Shown piece by piece: positions 1 to 8,950 of a stretch of DNA of 41,719 bases. A program made the translations under genes and the position numbers. The notes below the pieces were generated by a model, which saw only the letters and a list, made by a program, of their open reading frames with translations, did no database searches and was not told where the DNA came from. Location: NCBI GenBank assembly GCA_024684515.1, contig JAIKWS010000015.1, positions 1-41,719 on the forward strand, in the 5' to 3' direction. The stretch is from Prevotella sp. (GTDB lineage Bacteria; Bacteroidota; Bacteroidia; Bacteroidales; Bacteroidaceae). Numbering within the stretch: the first letter of the stretch is position 1; every line of letters starts with the position of its first letter.

Positions 1-80
1 TCAACGATATGCGCCAGCAAAACCGCTGCTATATCAAATACGAAGTCCGACAGCCCTGCTTCCATATCACGGTGAGATAG
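1..80 (+). CDS. C-terminal end of an unidentified gene (partial)
   Basis: The frame starting at base 3 stays open to a TAG at 78-80 and gives about 25 residues ending YEVRQPCFHITVR. Its codons (TAT ATC AAA TAC GAA GTC) resemble those of the neighbouring genes more than the other two open frames do. Nothing in it identifies a family. It could also be non-coding sequence, since 80 bases is too little to be sure. Confidence 0.35.
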   Translation, partial: NDMRQQNRCYIKYEVRQPCFHITVR

Positions 81-111
81 CCAGACGGAGATAACTTCGA
101 AGGGCGAAGCG

Positions 112-259
112 TACTCTGACCTACGGTCTAAGGTACTCCCGTTGACTACGTCTTCCAATGTCGCGGCTCGGCCAAACAAACTAGTTTGATGGCTCTCGCT
201 GCTCCATCGGTTTGAGAAAACTCAAATATATTTGGTTTTCTTCTCACTTATTCTTGCGT
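112..259 (+). repeat. Upstream module, copy A (decayed promoter)
   Basis: First copy of a direct repeat whose second copy lies 180 bp downstream. Over 121-230 I count 16 mismatches in 110 positions. It holds a GACC/GGTC hairpin closed by GTAC/GGTAC, a perfect CAAACTAGTTTG palindrome at 177-188, and the GAGAAAACTC to TTTTCTTCTC imperfect dyad. The place where copy B has the -7 box TACCTTTG reads TGCGTCCTTTC here, so this copy probably no longer starts transcription. Confidence 0.8.
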
Positions 260-290
260 CCTTTCAGTAGCAAGCGGCAAGCCGATTACG

Positions 291-446
291 TACCTTTGAC
301 CTTTGGTCTTAGGTACTCTCGTTGACTACGTCTTCTGATGTCACGACTCGGCCAAACAAGCAAGCTTGATGGCTCTTACTGCTCCATCAGTTCGAGAAAA
401 CTCAAATAAAATTTGGTTTTCTTCTCACTTATTCGTACCTTTGCAG
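291..446 (+). repeat. Upstream module, copy B, adjoining purL
   Basis: Second copy of the 150-bp module. It keeps the GTACCT/AGGTAC hairpin (292-317) and the central palindrome in altered form. CAAGC/GCTTG replaces CAAAC/GTTTG, so the pair at 360/365 has changed from A-T to G-C. Its last 57 bases (390-446) are an intact promoter block that recurs in front of the sulfhydrylase gene at 36417-36473. Confidence 0.8.
415..443 (+). promoter_or_regulatory. purL promoter
   Basis: A TTTG about 20 bp upstream of TACCTTTG (436-443) matches the Bacteroidota -33/-7 consensus (TTG, 19-21 bp, TAnnTTTG). The -7 box lies 32 bp before the purL ATG, so the leader is short. An imperfect dyad (GAGAAAACTCAAAT against ATTTGGTTTTCTTCTC) overlaps the -33 region and could be an operator. 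Confidence 0.75.
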
Positions 447-475
447 AAAATTTCAAAAACAACTAACAAAGAAAT

Positions 476-3400
476 ATGACGATTCATTTCTTCCAGACTC
501 CAGGCAAGAGCGTGATAGCCACAGAAGCCGACCATCAGCTCGCACAAGACGAAGTACAGAAACTATGCTGGCTCTATGGCGGAGCCACATTGCTGGACAC
601 CCCGACATTGGACGGCTACTATGTAGGACCCCGTCGCGAAATGGTCACCCCTTGGTCGACTAACGCTGTGGAAATCACCCAGAACATGGCCATGCAGGGC
701 ATCACACGTATCGAGGAATACTTCCCCGTCAGTAGTGAGGATGCTGACCACGACCCTATGCTGCAACGCATGTATAAGGGACTAGACCAGCGTATCTTCA
801 CCGTCAACATCAGCCCCGAGCCCATCAAGCACGTGGAGAATCTGGAGGAATACAACGAGCAGGAGGGACTGGCATTGTCGCCAGAGGAAATCGCCTACCT
901 GCACGGTTTGGAGAAGCAGAACGGACGACCGCTGACCGACTCCGAGATCTTCGGCTTCGCACAGATCAACTCAGAGCATTGCCGTCACAAGATCTTCGGA
1001 GGCACCTTCGTCATCGACGGCAAGGAGATGGAGTCGAGCCTCTTTGCCATGATCAAGAAGACCACGCAGGAGAATCCCAATAAGATCCTCTCTGCCTATA
1101 AAGATAATGTGGCATTTGCCGAGGGACCCGTGGTGGAGCAGTTTGCACCTGCCGACCAGAGCACGAGCGACTATTTCCGCGTGAAGGACATCGAGAGTGT
1201 CATCTCGCTCAAGGCCGAGACCCACAACTTCCCCACCACCGTCGAGCCCTTCAACGGAGCGGCAACAGGTACGGGTGGCGAGATCCGCGACCGTATGGGT
1301 GGCGGCACAGGGTCATGGCCCATCGCTGGTACGGCTGTCTATATGACCGCCTATCCCCGACTGGCTGACGACGACAACGTGACTCGCGACTGGGAGAATA
1401 TCATCCCCGTCAGGGAATGGCTCTATCAGACGCCTGAGCAGATACTCATCAAGGCCTCGAATGGTGCCTCTGACTTCGGCAACAAGTTCGGACAGCCACT
1501 CATCTGCGGATCGGTGCTCACCTTCGAGCATCAGGAGCAGACAGGCGATGCCCCCACTAAGTATGCCTACGACAAGGTGATCATGCTGGCAGGTGGCGTG
1601 GGCTACGGCACCAAGCGCGACTGCCTGAAGAAAGAGCCTCAGAAGGGCAACAAGGTGGTGGTCGTCGGTGGTGACAACTACCGCATCGGACTGGGTGGCG
1701 GCTCCGTATCGTCGGTAGATACTGGTCGCTATAGCAGCGGCATCGAGCTGAATGCCGTACAGCGGGCCAATCCTGAGATGCAGAAGCGTGCCTACAACCT
1801 GGTGCGTGCACTCTGCGAAGAGGATGTCAACCCCGTGGTGAGCATCCACGATCATGGCTCGGCAGGACATCTGAACTGTCTCTCCGAACTGGTGGAGGAG
1901 TGTGGCGGCGAGATCGATATGACCAAGCTGCCCATTGGCGACAAGACCCTCTCATCGAAGGAGATCATCGCCAACGAGAGCCAGGAGCGTATGGGCCTGC
2001 TCATCGACGAGAAGCATATCGAACATGTCCGTCGCATTGCCGAACGTGAGCGTGCACCACTCTACGTGGTTGGCGAGACCACAGGCGATGCCCACTTCTC
2101 GTTCCGTCAGGGGGATGGCGTGAAGCCTTTCGACCTCGATGTGGCGCAGATGTTCGGACACTCGCCCAAGACCATTATGCGCGATAATACTGTGGAGCGT
2201 CACTATCAGAACGTGACCTACACGCAGGATAAGATTCAGGAATATCTCGAGCGGGTGCTACAGCTGGAGGCCGTGGCCTGTAAGGACTGGCTCACCAACA
2301 AGGTCGACCGTTCGGTGACGGGAAAGATTGCCCGCCAGCAATGTCAGGGCGAGTTGCAGTTGCCATTGAGCGACTGTGGTGTCGTAGCCCTCGACTATCG
2401 TGGCAGGAAGGGCATCGCCACCGCCATCGGTCATGCACCACAGGCGGGTCTGGCCAATCCTGCAGCAGGGTCCGTGCTGTCGGTAGCCGAAGCACTCACC
2501 AATCTCGTCTGGGCACCGCTGAGCGAGGGACTCGACTCTGTCAGCCTTAGTGCCAACTGGATGTGGCCCTGCCGTAGCCAGGAGGGTGAGGATGCACGCC
2601 TCTATCAGGGTGTGAAGGCTCTGAGCGATTTCTGCTGCGACCTGCATATCAATGTGCCCACGGGCAAGGACTCGCTGTCGCTGAGCCAGCAGTATCCCAA
2701 TGGCGAGAAAATCATCTCACCGGGAACGGTCATCGTCTCTGCCGGTGGCGAGGTGAACGATGTCAGGAAGGTCGTGTCGCCAGTACTGGTGAACGACAAG
2801 CGGGCATCCATCTATCATATCGACTTCAGCTTCGACCAGCAGCATCTGGGAGGTTCGGCCTTCGCACAGAGTCTTGGTAGCGTGGGCGATGATGTGCCTA
2901 CGGTGAAGAATCCCGAATATTTTGCCGATGCCTTCATGGCTGTTCAGCAACTCATAGAGAAAGGATGGATCATCGCAGGTCACGATATCTCGGCAGGTGG
3001 ACTCATCACCACGCTGCTGGAGATGTGCTTCGCCAATACCAAGGGTGGTATGCATATCAACCTGCATGATATCTGTGCCGATGGCGACGTGCTGAAGGCA
3101 CTCTTTGCAGAGAACCCTGGCGTGGTGATTGAGGTGAGTGATGCCCACAAGGACGACTTCAGGAAACTGATGGAGGAGCTCGGCATCGGCTATGCCAAGA
3201 TTGGCTATCCCGTGGAGGACAGCCGTAGCATCGAGGTGAAGGCTGGCGACGAAGAACTGCTGTTCGATATCGACCACCTGCGTGATGTGTGGTACAAGAC
3301 CTCCTATCTGCTCGACCGCAAGCAGAGCTTCAACGGCAAGGCCCGCGAGCGCTACTCGAACTACAAGCAGCAGCCCGTGGAGATGCAGTTCCCCAAGAGC

Positions 3401-4201
3401 TTTACAGGCACCCTAGCACAATATGGCATCTCTGCCGACCGTCGTACGTCGACAGGCATCAAGGCTGCCATCATCCGTGAGAAGGGTACCAATGGCGAGC
3501 GTGAGATGGCCTACTGTCTCTATCTGGCTGGCTTCGACGTGAAGGATGTCATGATGACCGACCTGATTACGGGTCGTGAGTCGCTCGACGATATCAATAT
3601 GATTGTCTTCTGTGGAGGATTTTCCAATAGCGACGTGCTGGGGTCGGCCAAGGGCTGGGCAGGTGCCTTCCTCTACAATCCCAAGGCCAAGGAGGCCCTC
3701 GATCGTTTCTATGCCCGTGAGGACACCCTCTCGCTGGGCATCTGCAACGGTTGTCAGCTGATGGTTGAACTGGGACTCGTCGGAGCTCCTGGAGCCCGCA
3801 TGCTGCACAACGACAGCCATAAGTTCGAGAGCGGATTCCTGAGCTTGCAGATTCCTCAGAACAAGAGCATCATGTTTGGTTCGCTCGCTGGCAGCAAGCT
3901 GGGACTGTGGGTGGCTCATGGCGAAGGAAAGTTCCATCTGCCTGAGGATGAGAGCAAGTATCATGTCGTGGCCAAGTACAACTACCACGGCTATCCTGCC
4001 AACCCCAATGGTTCTGACTATGACGTGGCAGGCATCTGCTCGGAGGATGGCCGTCATCTCTGCATGATGCCACACCTGGAGCGTGCCATCTTCCCATGGC
4101 AGAACGCCTGGTATCCCCAGAGCAGGCAGAACGATGAGGTGACACCCTGGATAGAGGCATTCGTGAATGCACGTAAATGGGTGGAGGCCCACACAGTCTG
4201 A
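476..4201 (+). CDS. purL: Phosphoribosylformylglycinamidine synthase, single-chain form
   Basis: Converts FGAR, glutamine and ATP to FGAM in the fourth step of de novo purine synthesis, in the cytosol. At 1241 aa it is the large single-chain form: an N-terminal PurS-like region (about 1-150), a linker, two AIRS-like synthetase halves containing KAETHNFPTTVEPFNGAATG and the glycine-rich IGLGGGSVSS, and a C-terminal class I glutaminase. The glutaminase nucleophile is the Cys in GICNGCQLM near residue 1090, and the partner His/Glu are in PHLERAIFPWQ near 1200. The ATG at 476 follows a perfect promoter by 32 bp. The stop overlaps the start of the next gene by one base (TGATG), so translation of the transporter pair may be coupled to it. 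Identification is secure. Confidence 0.97.
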   Translation: MTIHFFQTPGKSVIATEADHQLAQDEVQKLCWLYGGATLLDTPTLDGYYVGPRREMVTPWSTNAVEITQNMAMQGITRIEEYFPVSSEDADHDPMLQRMYKGLDQRIFTVNISPEPIKHVENLEEYNEQEGLALSPEEIAYLHGLEKQNGRPLTDSEIFGFAQINSEHCRHKIFGGTFVIDGKEMESSLFAMIKKTTQENPNKILSAYKDNVAFAEGPVVEQFAPADQSTSDYFRVKDIESVISLKAETHNFPTTVEPFNGAATGTGGEIRDRMGGGTGSWPIAGTAVYMTAYPRLADDDNVTRDWENIIPVREWLYQTPEQILIKASNGASDFGNKFGQPLICGSVLTFEHQEQTGDAPTKYAYDKVIMLAGGVGYGTKRDCLKKEPQKGNKVVVVGGDNYRIGLGGGSVSSVDTGRYSSGIELNAVQRANPEMQKRAYNLVRALCEEDVNPVVSIHDHGSAGHLNCLSELVEECGGEIDMTKLPIGDKTLSSKEIIANESQERMGLLIDEKHIEHVRRIAERERAPLYVVGETTGDAHFSFRQGDGVKPFDLDVAQMFGHSPKTIMRDNTVERHYQNVTYTQDKIQEYLERVLQLEAVACKDWLTNKVDRSVTGKIARQQCQGELQLPLSDCGVVALDYRGRKGIATAIGHAPQAGLANPAAGSVLSVAEALTNLVWAPLSEGLDSVSLSANWMWPCRSQEGEDARLYQGVKALSDFCCDLHINVPTGKDSLSLSQQYPNGEKIISPGTVIVSAGGEVNDVRKVVSPVLVNDKRASIYHIDFSFDQQHLGGSAFAQSLGSVGDDVPTVKNPEYFADAFMAVQQLIEKGWIIAGHDISAGGLITTLLEMCFANTKGGMHINLHDICADGDVLKALFAENPGVVIEVSDAHKDDFRKLMEELGIGYAKIGYPVEDSRSIEVKAGDEELLFDIDHLRDVWYKTSYLLDRKQSFNGKARERYSNYKQQPVEMQFPKSFTGTLAQYGISADRRTSTGIKAAIIREKGTNGEREMAYCLYLAGFDVKDVMMTDLITGRESLDDINMIVFCGGFSNSDVLGSAKGWAGAFLYNPKAKEALDRFYAREDTLSLGICNGCQLMVELGLVGAPGARMLHNDSHKFESGFLSLQIPQNKSIMFGSLAGSKLGLWVAHGEGKFHLPEDESKYHVVAKYNYHGYPANPNGSDYDVAGICSEDGRHLCMMPHLERAIFPWQNAWYPQSRQNDEVTPWIEAFVNARKWVEAHTV

Positions 4202-4746
4202 TGAGCATCTATAGGCAGAGCTTCAGCACCTTCTTCAAGATTGGCCTGTTCACCCTGGGTGGTGGATATGCCATGATACCTATCATCGAGGCCGAAGTGG
4301 TCGACAAGCATAAATGGGTGACGAAAGAGGAGTTTCTCGACCTCATCGCCATTGCCCAGAGCTGTCCCGGTGTCTTTGCTGCCAATATCAGCATCTTCAT
4401 CGGCTATAAGCTGCGTAAGGTGCCTGGTGCCATCGTCACCTGCCTCGGTACCTGCCTGCCTTCGTTCCTCATCATCCTGCTCATCGCGATGTTCTTCCAT
4501 CGCTTTCAGGACAACGAGGTGGTGGCAGCCATCTTCAGGGGCATACGTCCTGCCGTGGTGGCTCTCATTGCCGTACCTACGTTCAATCTGGCCAAGAGTG
4601 CCAATATCACCTGGGCCACCTGCTGGATTCCCATTGCGGGGGCGCTGGCCATCTGGCTGCTGGGTGTCTCGCCAATCCTGATCATCCTGCTGGCGGCTAT
4701 TGGCGGCTATGTTTACGGAGCACTTATCAAACCCACCGAGTCATGA
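4201..4746 (+). CDS. Chromate transporter family protein, first half-size subunit
   Basis: An inner-membrane protein of 181 aa with the short-chain CHR family layout: an N-terminal FKIGLFTLGGGYAMIPIIE segment, then AIAQSCPGVFAANISIFIGYKL, and several hydrophobic helices to the end. Short CHR proteins normally work in pairs of homologous halves, and the partner follows with an ATGA overlap. I chose the ATG at 4201, which overlaps the purL stop, over an upstream in-frame ATG at 4177 lying inside purL. The family is named for chromate, but the natural substrate here is not shown by sequence and may be another anion. Position behind purL suggests co-transcription, not a shared pathway. Confidence 0.88.
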   Translation: MSIYRQSFSTFFKIGLFTLGGGYAMIPIIEAEVVDKHKWVTKEEFLDLIAIAQSCPGVFAANISIFIGYKLRKVPGAIVTCLGTCLPSFLIILLIAMFFHRFQDNEVVAAIFRGIRPAVVALIAVPTFNLAKSANITWATCWIPIAGALAIWLLGVSPILIILLAAIGGYVYGALIKPTES

Positions 4747-5318
4747 TATTCCTACAGCTATTCATCACCTTCTTCCAGATTGGCCTCTTTGGCTTTGGCG
4801 GTGGCTATGGCATGCTGTCGCTCATCCAGGGTGAGGTGGTGCACCACTGGCATTGGATGAACACGTCGGAGTTTACGGATATCGTGGCTATCAGCCAGAT
4901 GACGCCAGGTCCTATCGGCATCAACTCGGCTACCTATTGCGGCTATACTGCCGTCCATAATGCCGGACTGGGCGAGGGCATGTCGATGCTGGGGTCGTGC
5001 GTGGCAACGTTTGCCCTGGTGCTGCCGTCGTTCATCCTGATGATCCTCATTGCCCGTCTGTTCCTGAAATATATGAAGCACCCAGCCGTGCAGTCGGTAT
5101 TTGCTGGTCTGCGTCCTGCCGTCGTCGGCCTGTTGGCAGCAGCCACGCTATTGCTGTGCACCTCGGAGAACTTCTCCACGCCAAGGGAGAACCCCTGGCA
5201 GTTCTGGATCAGTATCTTCCTGTTCGTAGCCACCTTCGTAGGCACAAAGGTCTTCAAGGTGAACCCTATCAAGATGATTGTCATGGCAGGTTTCGCAGGC
5301 CTGCTGCTTTTATACTAA
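4743..5318 (+). CDS. Chromate transporter family protein, second half-size subunit
   Basis: A 191-aa membrane protein and partner of the preceding gene, whose stop it overlaps (ATGA). It repeats the family signature: FFQIGLFGFGGGYGMLSLIQGEVV at the start, then ISQMTPGPIGINSATYCGY with the PGP motif, followed by four to five hydrophobic stretches. The first half has SCPGVFAAN where this one has MTPGPIGIN, so the two halves are clearly homologous but diverged. This is the usual state of two-gene CHR systems, in which oppositely oriented halves are thought to form one transporter. Substrate not determined. Confidence 0.88.
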   Translation: MIFLQLFITFFQIGLFGFGGGYGMLSLIQGEVVHHWHWMNTSEFTDIVAISQMTPGPIGINSATYCGYTAVHNAGLGEGMSMLGSCVATFALVLPSFILMILIARLFLKYMKHPAVQSVFAGLRPAVVGLLAAATLLLCTSENFSTPRENPWQFWISIFLFVATFVGTKVFKVNPIKMIVMAGFAGLLLLY

Positions 5319-5339
5319 CTTTTAACACCATTTACTAAC

Positions 5340-6359
5340 ATGAAAAAACTACTAGTTCTTTTGTGCTGTCTGATGGCATGCGAAGCCATCCAGTCTCAAC
5401 CCCCTCGTCGTGGCTTCCGTGGTCGCCAGATGGCTTTTGCCACCGACACCATGATGGTTCACGATCCCGTGATGGCATGGGAAAACGGGACCTATTACGT
5501 GCTTGCCACAGGTAATGGCCTGCAATGGGCCACCTCTAAAGACCGCAAGACATGGGTTATGCAACAGACACCGTTTATCGAGCAGATTCCCGCGTGGACT
5601 ACCGATAGCGTGCCTGGCTTCCGCAGTCATGTATGGGCTCCCGACATTATCCGCTGGCACGACCGCTGGTGGCTGGCCTATAGCTGCTCTACCTTCGGCA
5701 AGAATACGTCGGCTATTGGCCTGATGAGCTCTGAGCGCCTGAACGGACAATGGAAGGATGAGGGCTGTCTGGTGGCCTCGAAGGAGAATCGTGACAATTG
5801 GAATGCCATCGACCCAGGGTTCGTGGTAGACGATCAGGATCAGCTCTGGATGACGTGGGGCTCGTTCTGGGACGGCATCCAGCTGGCTAAGATCGGCTCT
5901 GATATGAAGCTGGCCACAAAGCCTGTCACCATTGCCCGTCGTCATCTGGCTGGCGATCCCAACGCTCCTGAGAATCCTACGTCCAGGTTTGCCGGCCGCA
6001 ACGCCATCGAGGCTCCGTTCATCCTGAAGCATGGTGGCTACTACTATCTCTTCGTGAGCTGGGACTATTGCTGCCGTGGCGCACAGAGCAACTACCGCGT
6101 GGCAGTAGGTCGTTCGAAGACTGTTGAGGGACCTTATGTCGACAGCAAGGGTAAGGAAATGACGCAGGGGGGAGGAAACCTCTTCCTCGAGGGCGACAAG
6201 CGTGAGTTCGAGGCTGCCGGACATAGTGCTGCCTACGACCTGCCTACTGGCGAGACCGTCTTCATCTGTCATGGCTATAGCACCGGTCTGCATGGGGCCA
6301 GCATCCTCATCCAGCGACCCATTGAATGGACCTCTGACGGTTGGCCACAACTGAAATAA
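5340..6359 (+). CDS. GH43 family secreted glycosidase (arabinanase-like)
   Basis: A 339-aa enzyme with an N-terminal hydrophobic signal sequence (MKKLLVLLCCLMACEA) and a single five-bladed propeller catalytic domain of glycoside hydrolase family 43. The three expected acids are visible: general base D42 in VHDPV, D158 in WNAIDPGF, and general acid E224 in NAIEAPFI. HVWAPDI near residue 97 is also typical. WNAIDP plus IEAPF most resembles endo-arabinanases and arabinofuranosidases of the family, but the exact linkage cannot be read from sequence. It starts 21 bp after the transporter pair with no obvious promoter, so it may be read from upstream. It probably acts in the periplasm or at the surface. 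Confidence 0.88.
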   Translation: MKKLLVLLCCLMACEAIQSQPPRRGFRGRQMAFATDTMMVHDPVMAWENGTYYVLATGNGLQWATSKDRKTWVMQQTPFIEQIPAWTTDSVPGFRSHVWAPDIIRWHDRWWLAYSCSTFGKNTSAIGLMSSERLNGQWKDEGCLVASKENRDNWNAIDPGFVVDDQDQLWMTWGSFWDGIQLAKIGSDMKLATKPVTIARRHLAGDPNAPENPTSRFAGRNAIEAPFILKHGGYYYLFVSWDYCCRGAQSNYRVAVGRSKTVEGPYVDSKGKEMTQGGGNLFLEGDKREFEAAGHSAAYDLPTGETVFICHGYSTGLHGASILIQRPIEWTSDGWPQLK

Positions 6360-6434
6360 TGAAAAAAACAGGCCTCTGCAGGTTAAATTATTCTAATATT
6401 GTCGGCCGTTTGGCGGTTTTTGGCGTCATATCAT

Positions 6435-6442
6435 TAACTTTG
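6435..6442 (+). promoter_or_regulatory. -7 box of the OmpA lipoprotein gene
   Basis: TAACTTTG followed by CA lies 33 bp before the ATG at 6476 and fits TAnnTTTG. A TTTGG lies upstream, but at about 22 bp, slightly longer than ideal. Confidence 0.6.
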
Positions 6443-6475
6443 CACACGTATTAATCACATTAAAAGCAGAAAACA

Positions 6476-7333
6476 ATGAAAAAGAACACATTATTTATTG
6501 CTATCGCTGCTGGTTTGTTGCTGAGCAGCTGTGCATCGAAAAAGGAACTCGTGGGATGTCGCGAGGAGAATAAGTCGCTGACCACCAGCCTACAGACCAC
6601 AAAGGAAGACCTGGCTGCCAAGAATGCCCGTATTGCCGCACTCGAGGAGCAGCAGAAAGGCATGCAACAGGCGCTGAAAGCTGCTGAGGCCAAATATGCA
6701 AAACTGCAGGAGTCGCTCGACAAGAGTCTGACCAATGCTTCGCAGAACAATGTCTCCATCGAGAAACTCGTAGACCAGATCAACGAGTCTAACCAGTACA
6801 TCCGTCACCTGGTCGAGGTGAAGTCGAAGAGTGACTCGCTCAACATGGTGCTCACCAACAACCTCACCCGTTCGCTCTCGAAAGAGGAACTCAAGGAGGT
6901 CGACGTACAGGTGCTGAAAGGTGTTGTATACATCTCGCTGGCTGATAACATGCTCTACGAGAGTGGTACCTACACCATCAACAGCCGTGCTTCGGAGACG
7001 CTGTCGAAGATTGCCAAGATCATCAAGGACTACAAGGACTACGATGTGCTCATCGAGGGTAATACCGACAATGTGCCCATCTCTCGTCCCAACATCCGCA
7101 ACAACTGGGACCTCTCCTGCCTGCGTGCATCTAGTGTCGTACAGGAGTTGCAGACCAAGTATGGCGTAGACCCCAAGCGTCTGACTGCCGGCGGACGTGG
7201 CGAGTACAATCCTCTGCAGGGCAACGATACCGAGCTGGGTAAGCAGCGCAACCGTCGTACCCAGATCATCATCACGCCGAAGCTTGACGAGTTCATGGAA
7301 CTGATCGGTGAGGCTCCTGAGACAGAAGACTAA
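6476..7333 (+). CDS. OmpA-family peptidoglycan-associated lipoprotein
   Basis: A 285-aa envelope protein. The signal peptide ends in a lipobox (LLLSSC, lipidated Cys19). Residues 30-110 are charged and heptad-like (EENKSLTTSLQTTKEDLAAK and onward), consistent with a coiled coil. The C-terminal half (about 150-275) is an OmpA/Pal peptidoglycan-binding domain with GNTDNVPIS, LSCLRASSVVQEL, LTAGGRGEYNP and the RNRRTQIIITP ending. It probably ties the outer membrane to the cell wall. It has its own promoter and an efficient-looking terminator immediately after, so it is a single-gene unit. Confidence 0.92.
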   Translation: MKKNTLFIAIAAGLLLSSCASKKELVGCREENKSLTTSLQTTKEDLAAKNARIAALEEQQKGMQQALKAAEAKYAKLQESLDKSLTNASQNNVSIEKLVDQINESNQYIRHLVEVKSKSDSLNMVLTNNLTRSLSKEELKEVDVQVLKGVVYISLADNMLYESGTYTINSRASETLSKIAKIIKDYKDYDVLIEGNTDNVPISRPNIRNNWDLSCLRASSVVQELQTKYGVDPKRLTAGGRGEYNPLQGNDTELGKQRNRRTQIIITPKLDEFMELIGEAPETED

Positions 7334-7350
7334 TCCCCAACTACATGATA

Positions 7351-7386
7351 GCCCCCTCCGGCGGGAACGTCGGGAGGGGGCTTTTT
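7351..7386 (+). terminator. Rho-independent terminator after the OmpA lipoprotein
   Basis: A perfect 9-bp stem GCCCCCTCC (7351-7359) / GGAGGGGGC (7373-7381) is followed directly by TTTTT. It lies 18 bp after the stop codon. Confidence 0.92.
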
Positions 7387-7429
7387 GATTCCACTAATCA
7401 CAAACTGCAAACCATCAACCGCTAGTCAA

Positions 7430-8470
7430 ATGAAACGAATCTTACTCCTTTCCGCCATCATGCTTTGCGTTGTCACTACTCGGGCCCAGAATCCTGTCAA
7501 GGGCGACTATGGCTATCTCTATTGTCACATGAGTGATGGTGGCGAATACACCGCCTATGCCCTCAGCCGCGATGGCTATCACTATGAGGATATCATCGGT
7601 GGAAAGCCCGTCATCGATCCCAGGGAACATGCCCGTATAGAGGGTGGACAGCGTGATGCCTTCATCGCTCGCAGCTGGAATGGCAAAGGATATGTCATGG
7701 TGACCACCGATATGTGTGTGGCCAAGTCGCACAAATGGGACAACTACGGCATTGACCTGCTGAAAAGCGACGACATGATCCACTGGACCAGTGTCACCTT
7801 CGACTATCGCAAGGGCACTGGCATCTTCTGCAATCCTGATGACGAGAGTGTCTACAAGGACTGGTCGACCATCAACCGCGTGTGGGCACCACAGATATTC
7901 TGGGACCCCGATTATGTGTGGCAGAATGGCGACCGTGGTGGATATATGATCTACTACTCCATGCTCAATAGTCCTGAAGAGGCCTACGACCGCATGTACT
8001 ATTCCTATGCCGACAAGACCTTCACCCGTCTCACGCAGCCCCGGCTGCTCTTCGACTGGGGCTATGCCACCATCGATGCCGATATCAACCTGCTCGACGA
8101 CGGACTCTACCACATGCTCATCAAGAAAGAGGGGGGCAAACCGGGCATCTATACCGCCACGTCGAAAAGTCTTACCAGCGGATGGGGAGTGCCAGTAGAA
8201 GATGACTATGTCTCTTTCGAAGGCAACAAGAAGTGTGAGGGCAGCTCTGCTTTCCAGCTCATTGGCGACGACACCTGGCGGGTGGCCTATATCCAGTATT
8301 CCGACCGTCCCAAGCACTACCGCATCTGCAAGGCCGATAAGAACCTCCGCAATTTTCATGATCCCGTCGACATCGAGGGTGTCACAGGACCGCAACACGG
8401 CTCCTTCCTCCGCCTGACGAAGAAGGAGTACAAGCGGCTCCAGAAGTGGAGTGCCAAGCAGCAAAAATAG
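7430..8470 (+). CDS. GH43-like secreted glycosidase
   Basis: A 346-aa secreted protein with a signal peptide ending TTRAQ. The fold looks like a GH43/GH62-type beta-propeller: SRDGYHYEDIIGGKPVI at the start, a likely base D76 in GGQRDAFI, D216/D218 in YATIDADI, and E270 in KKCEGSSAF, which sits where family members carry the catalytic Glu. RDAFI instead of RDPFI and EGSS instead of EGP(S/F) make it a divergent member, so activity should not be assumed. I start at the ATG at 7430, which gives a clean signal peptide, not an upstream TTG inside the terminator tail. A perfect terminator follows 53 bp after the stop. Likely substrate: an arabinose-, xylose- or galactose-containing side chain. Confidence 0.78.
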   Translation: MKRILLLSAIMLCVVTTRAQNPVKGDYGYLYCHMSDGGEYTAYALSRDGYHYEDIIGGKPVIDPREHARIEGGQRDAFIARSWNGKGYVMVTTDMCVAKSHKWDNYGIDLLKSDDMIHWTSVTFDYRKGTGIFCNPDDESVYKDWSTINRVWAPQIFWDPDYVWQNGDRGGYMIYYSMLNSPEEAYDRMYYSYADKTFTRLTQPRLLFDWGYATIDADINLLDDGLYHMLIKKEGGKPGIYTATSKSLTSGWGVPVEDDYVSFEGNKKCEGSSAFQLIGDDTWRVAYIQYSDRPKHYRICKADKNLRNFHDPVDIEGVTGPQHGSFLRLTKKEYKRLQKWSAKQQK

Positions 8471-8523
8471 ATTTCTTACTTGAGTTCGCGATAAGCATCC
8501 TACATCAGTAGGGCTTATATGTC

Positions 8524-8560
8524 AAAGGCGGAAAGCAATGCAAGGCTTTCCGCCTTTTGT
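8524..8560 (+). terminator. Rho-independent terminator after the second GH43 gene
   Basis: A perfect 13-bp stem AAAGGCGGAAAGC (8524-8536) / GCTTTCCGCCTTT (8545-8557) with an 8-nt loop. The A-rich and T-rich outer ends would let it work in both directions. Confidence 0.9.
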
Positions 8561-8619
8561 GATGCTGAACAATGGAGTAGGGTGGGGGATGATTTTTCGT
8601 GAATGATAGGAATTTGCAA

Positions 8620-8763
8620 TAGACCTACCGACCTACCATGACCCCTCGCAAATGCCCTGCCACAAAGGATTTGAGGCATGGTAGGTCTTGAAAAAAGACC
8701 TACCATATTGAAACGCCTTTGTATAAAGGTTTTCCGCCCTGTTATGGTAGGTTGGTAGGTCTA
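8620..8763. repeat. Nested palindromic element, copy 1
   Basis: The outer arms at 8620-8642 and 8741-8763 are reverse complements with two mismatches. Inside is a perfect 12-bp hairpin, ATGGTAGGTCTT (8678-8689) / AAGACCTACCAT (8695-8706), with a 5-nt loop. Between them lie ACAAAGGATTTGAGG and CCTTTGTATAAAGG, which pair with each other. The same design, in the opposite orientation, recurs at 14886-14990. It sits between two converging genes. No ORF of substance. Confidence 0.85.
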
Positions 8764-8950
8764 TTTCGAAATTGTGGAAAATATTTTTTTTCTCACGTCC
8801 TCTAATGATAGAGAAAAGGTGCCATATAGACAATAACAACAAAACAAGAGGAAAATCGAAAATACAGACGTTGGCCGGCGACTTTTCACAACCTTTGGAG
8901 GAACTTCTGTCTTGACCCTTTTTCCACTCTGAAAATAGCCCTAAAAAATG

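Noticed and set aside
1313..1870. 185-aa ORF antisense to purL
   Set aside because: Shadow of the purL reading frame; no start context or recognisable domain.
8515..8842. Short minus-strand ORFs of 63 and 69 aa across the first palindromic element
   Set aside because: They cross hairpins and a terminator, have atypical codons, and lack a promoter.
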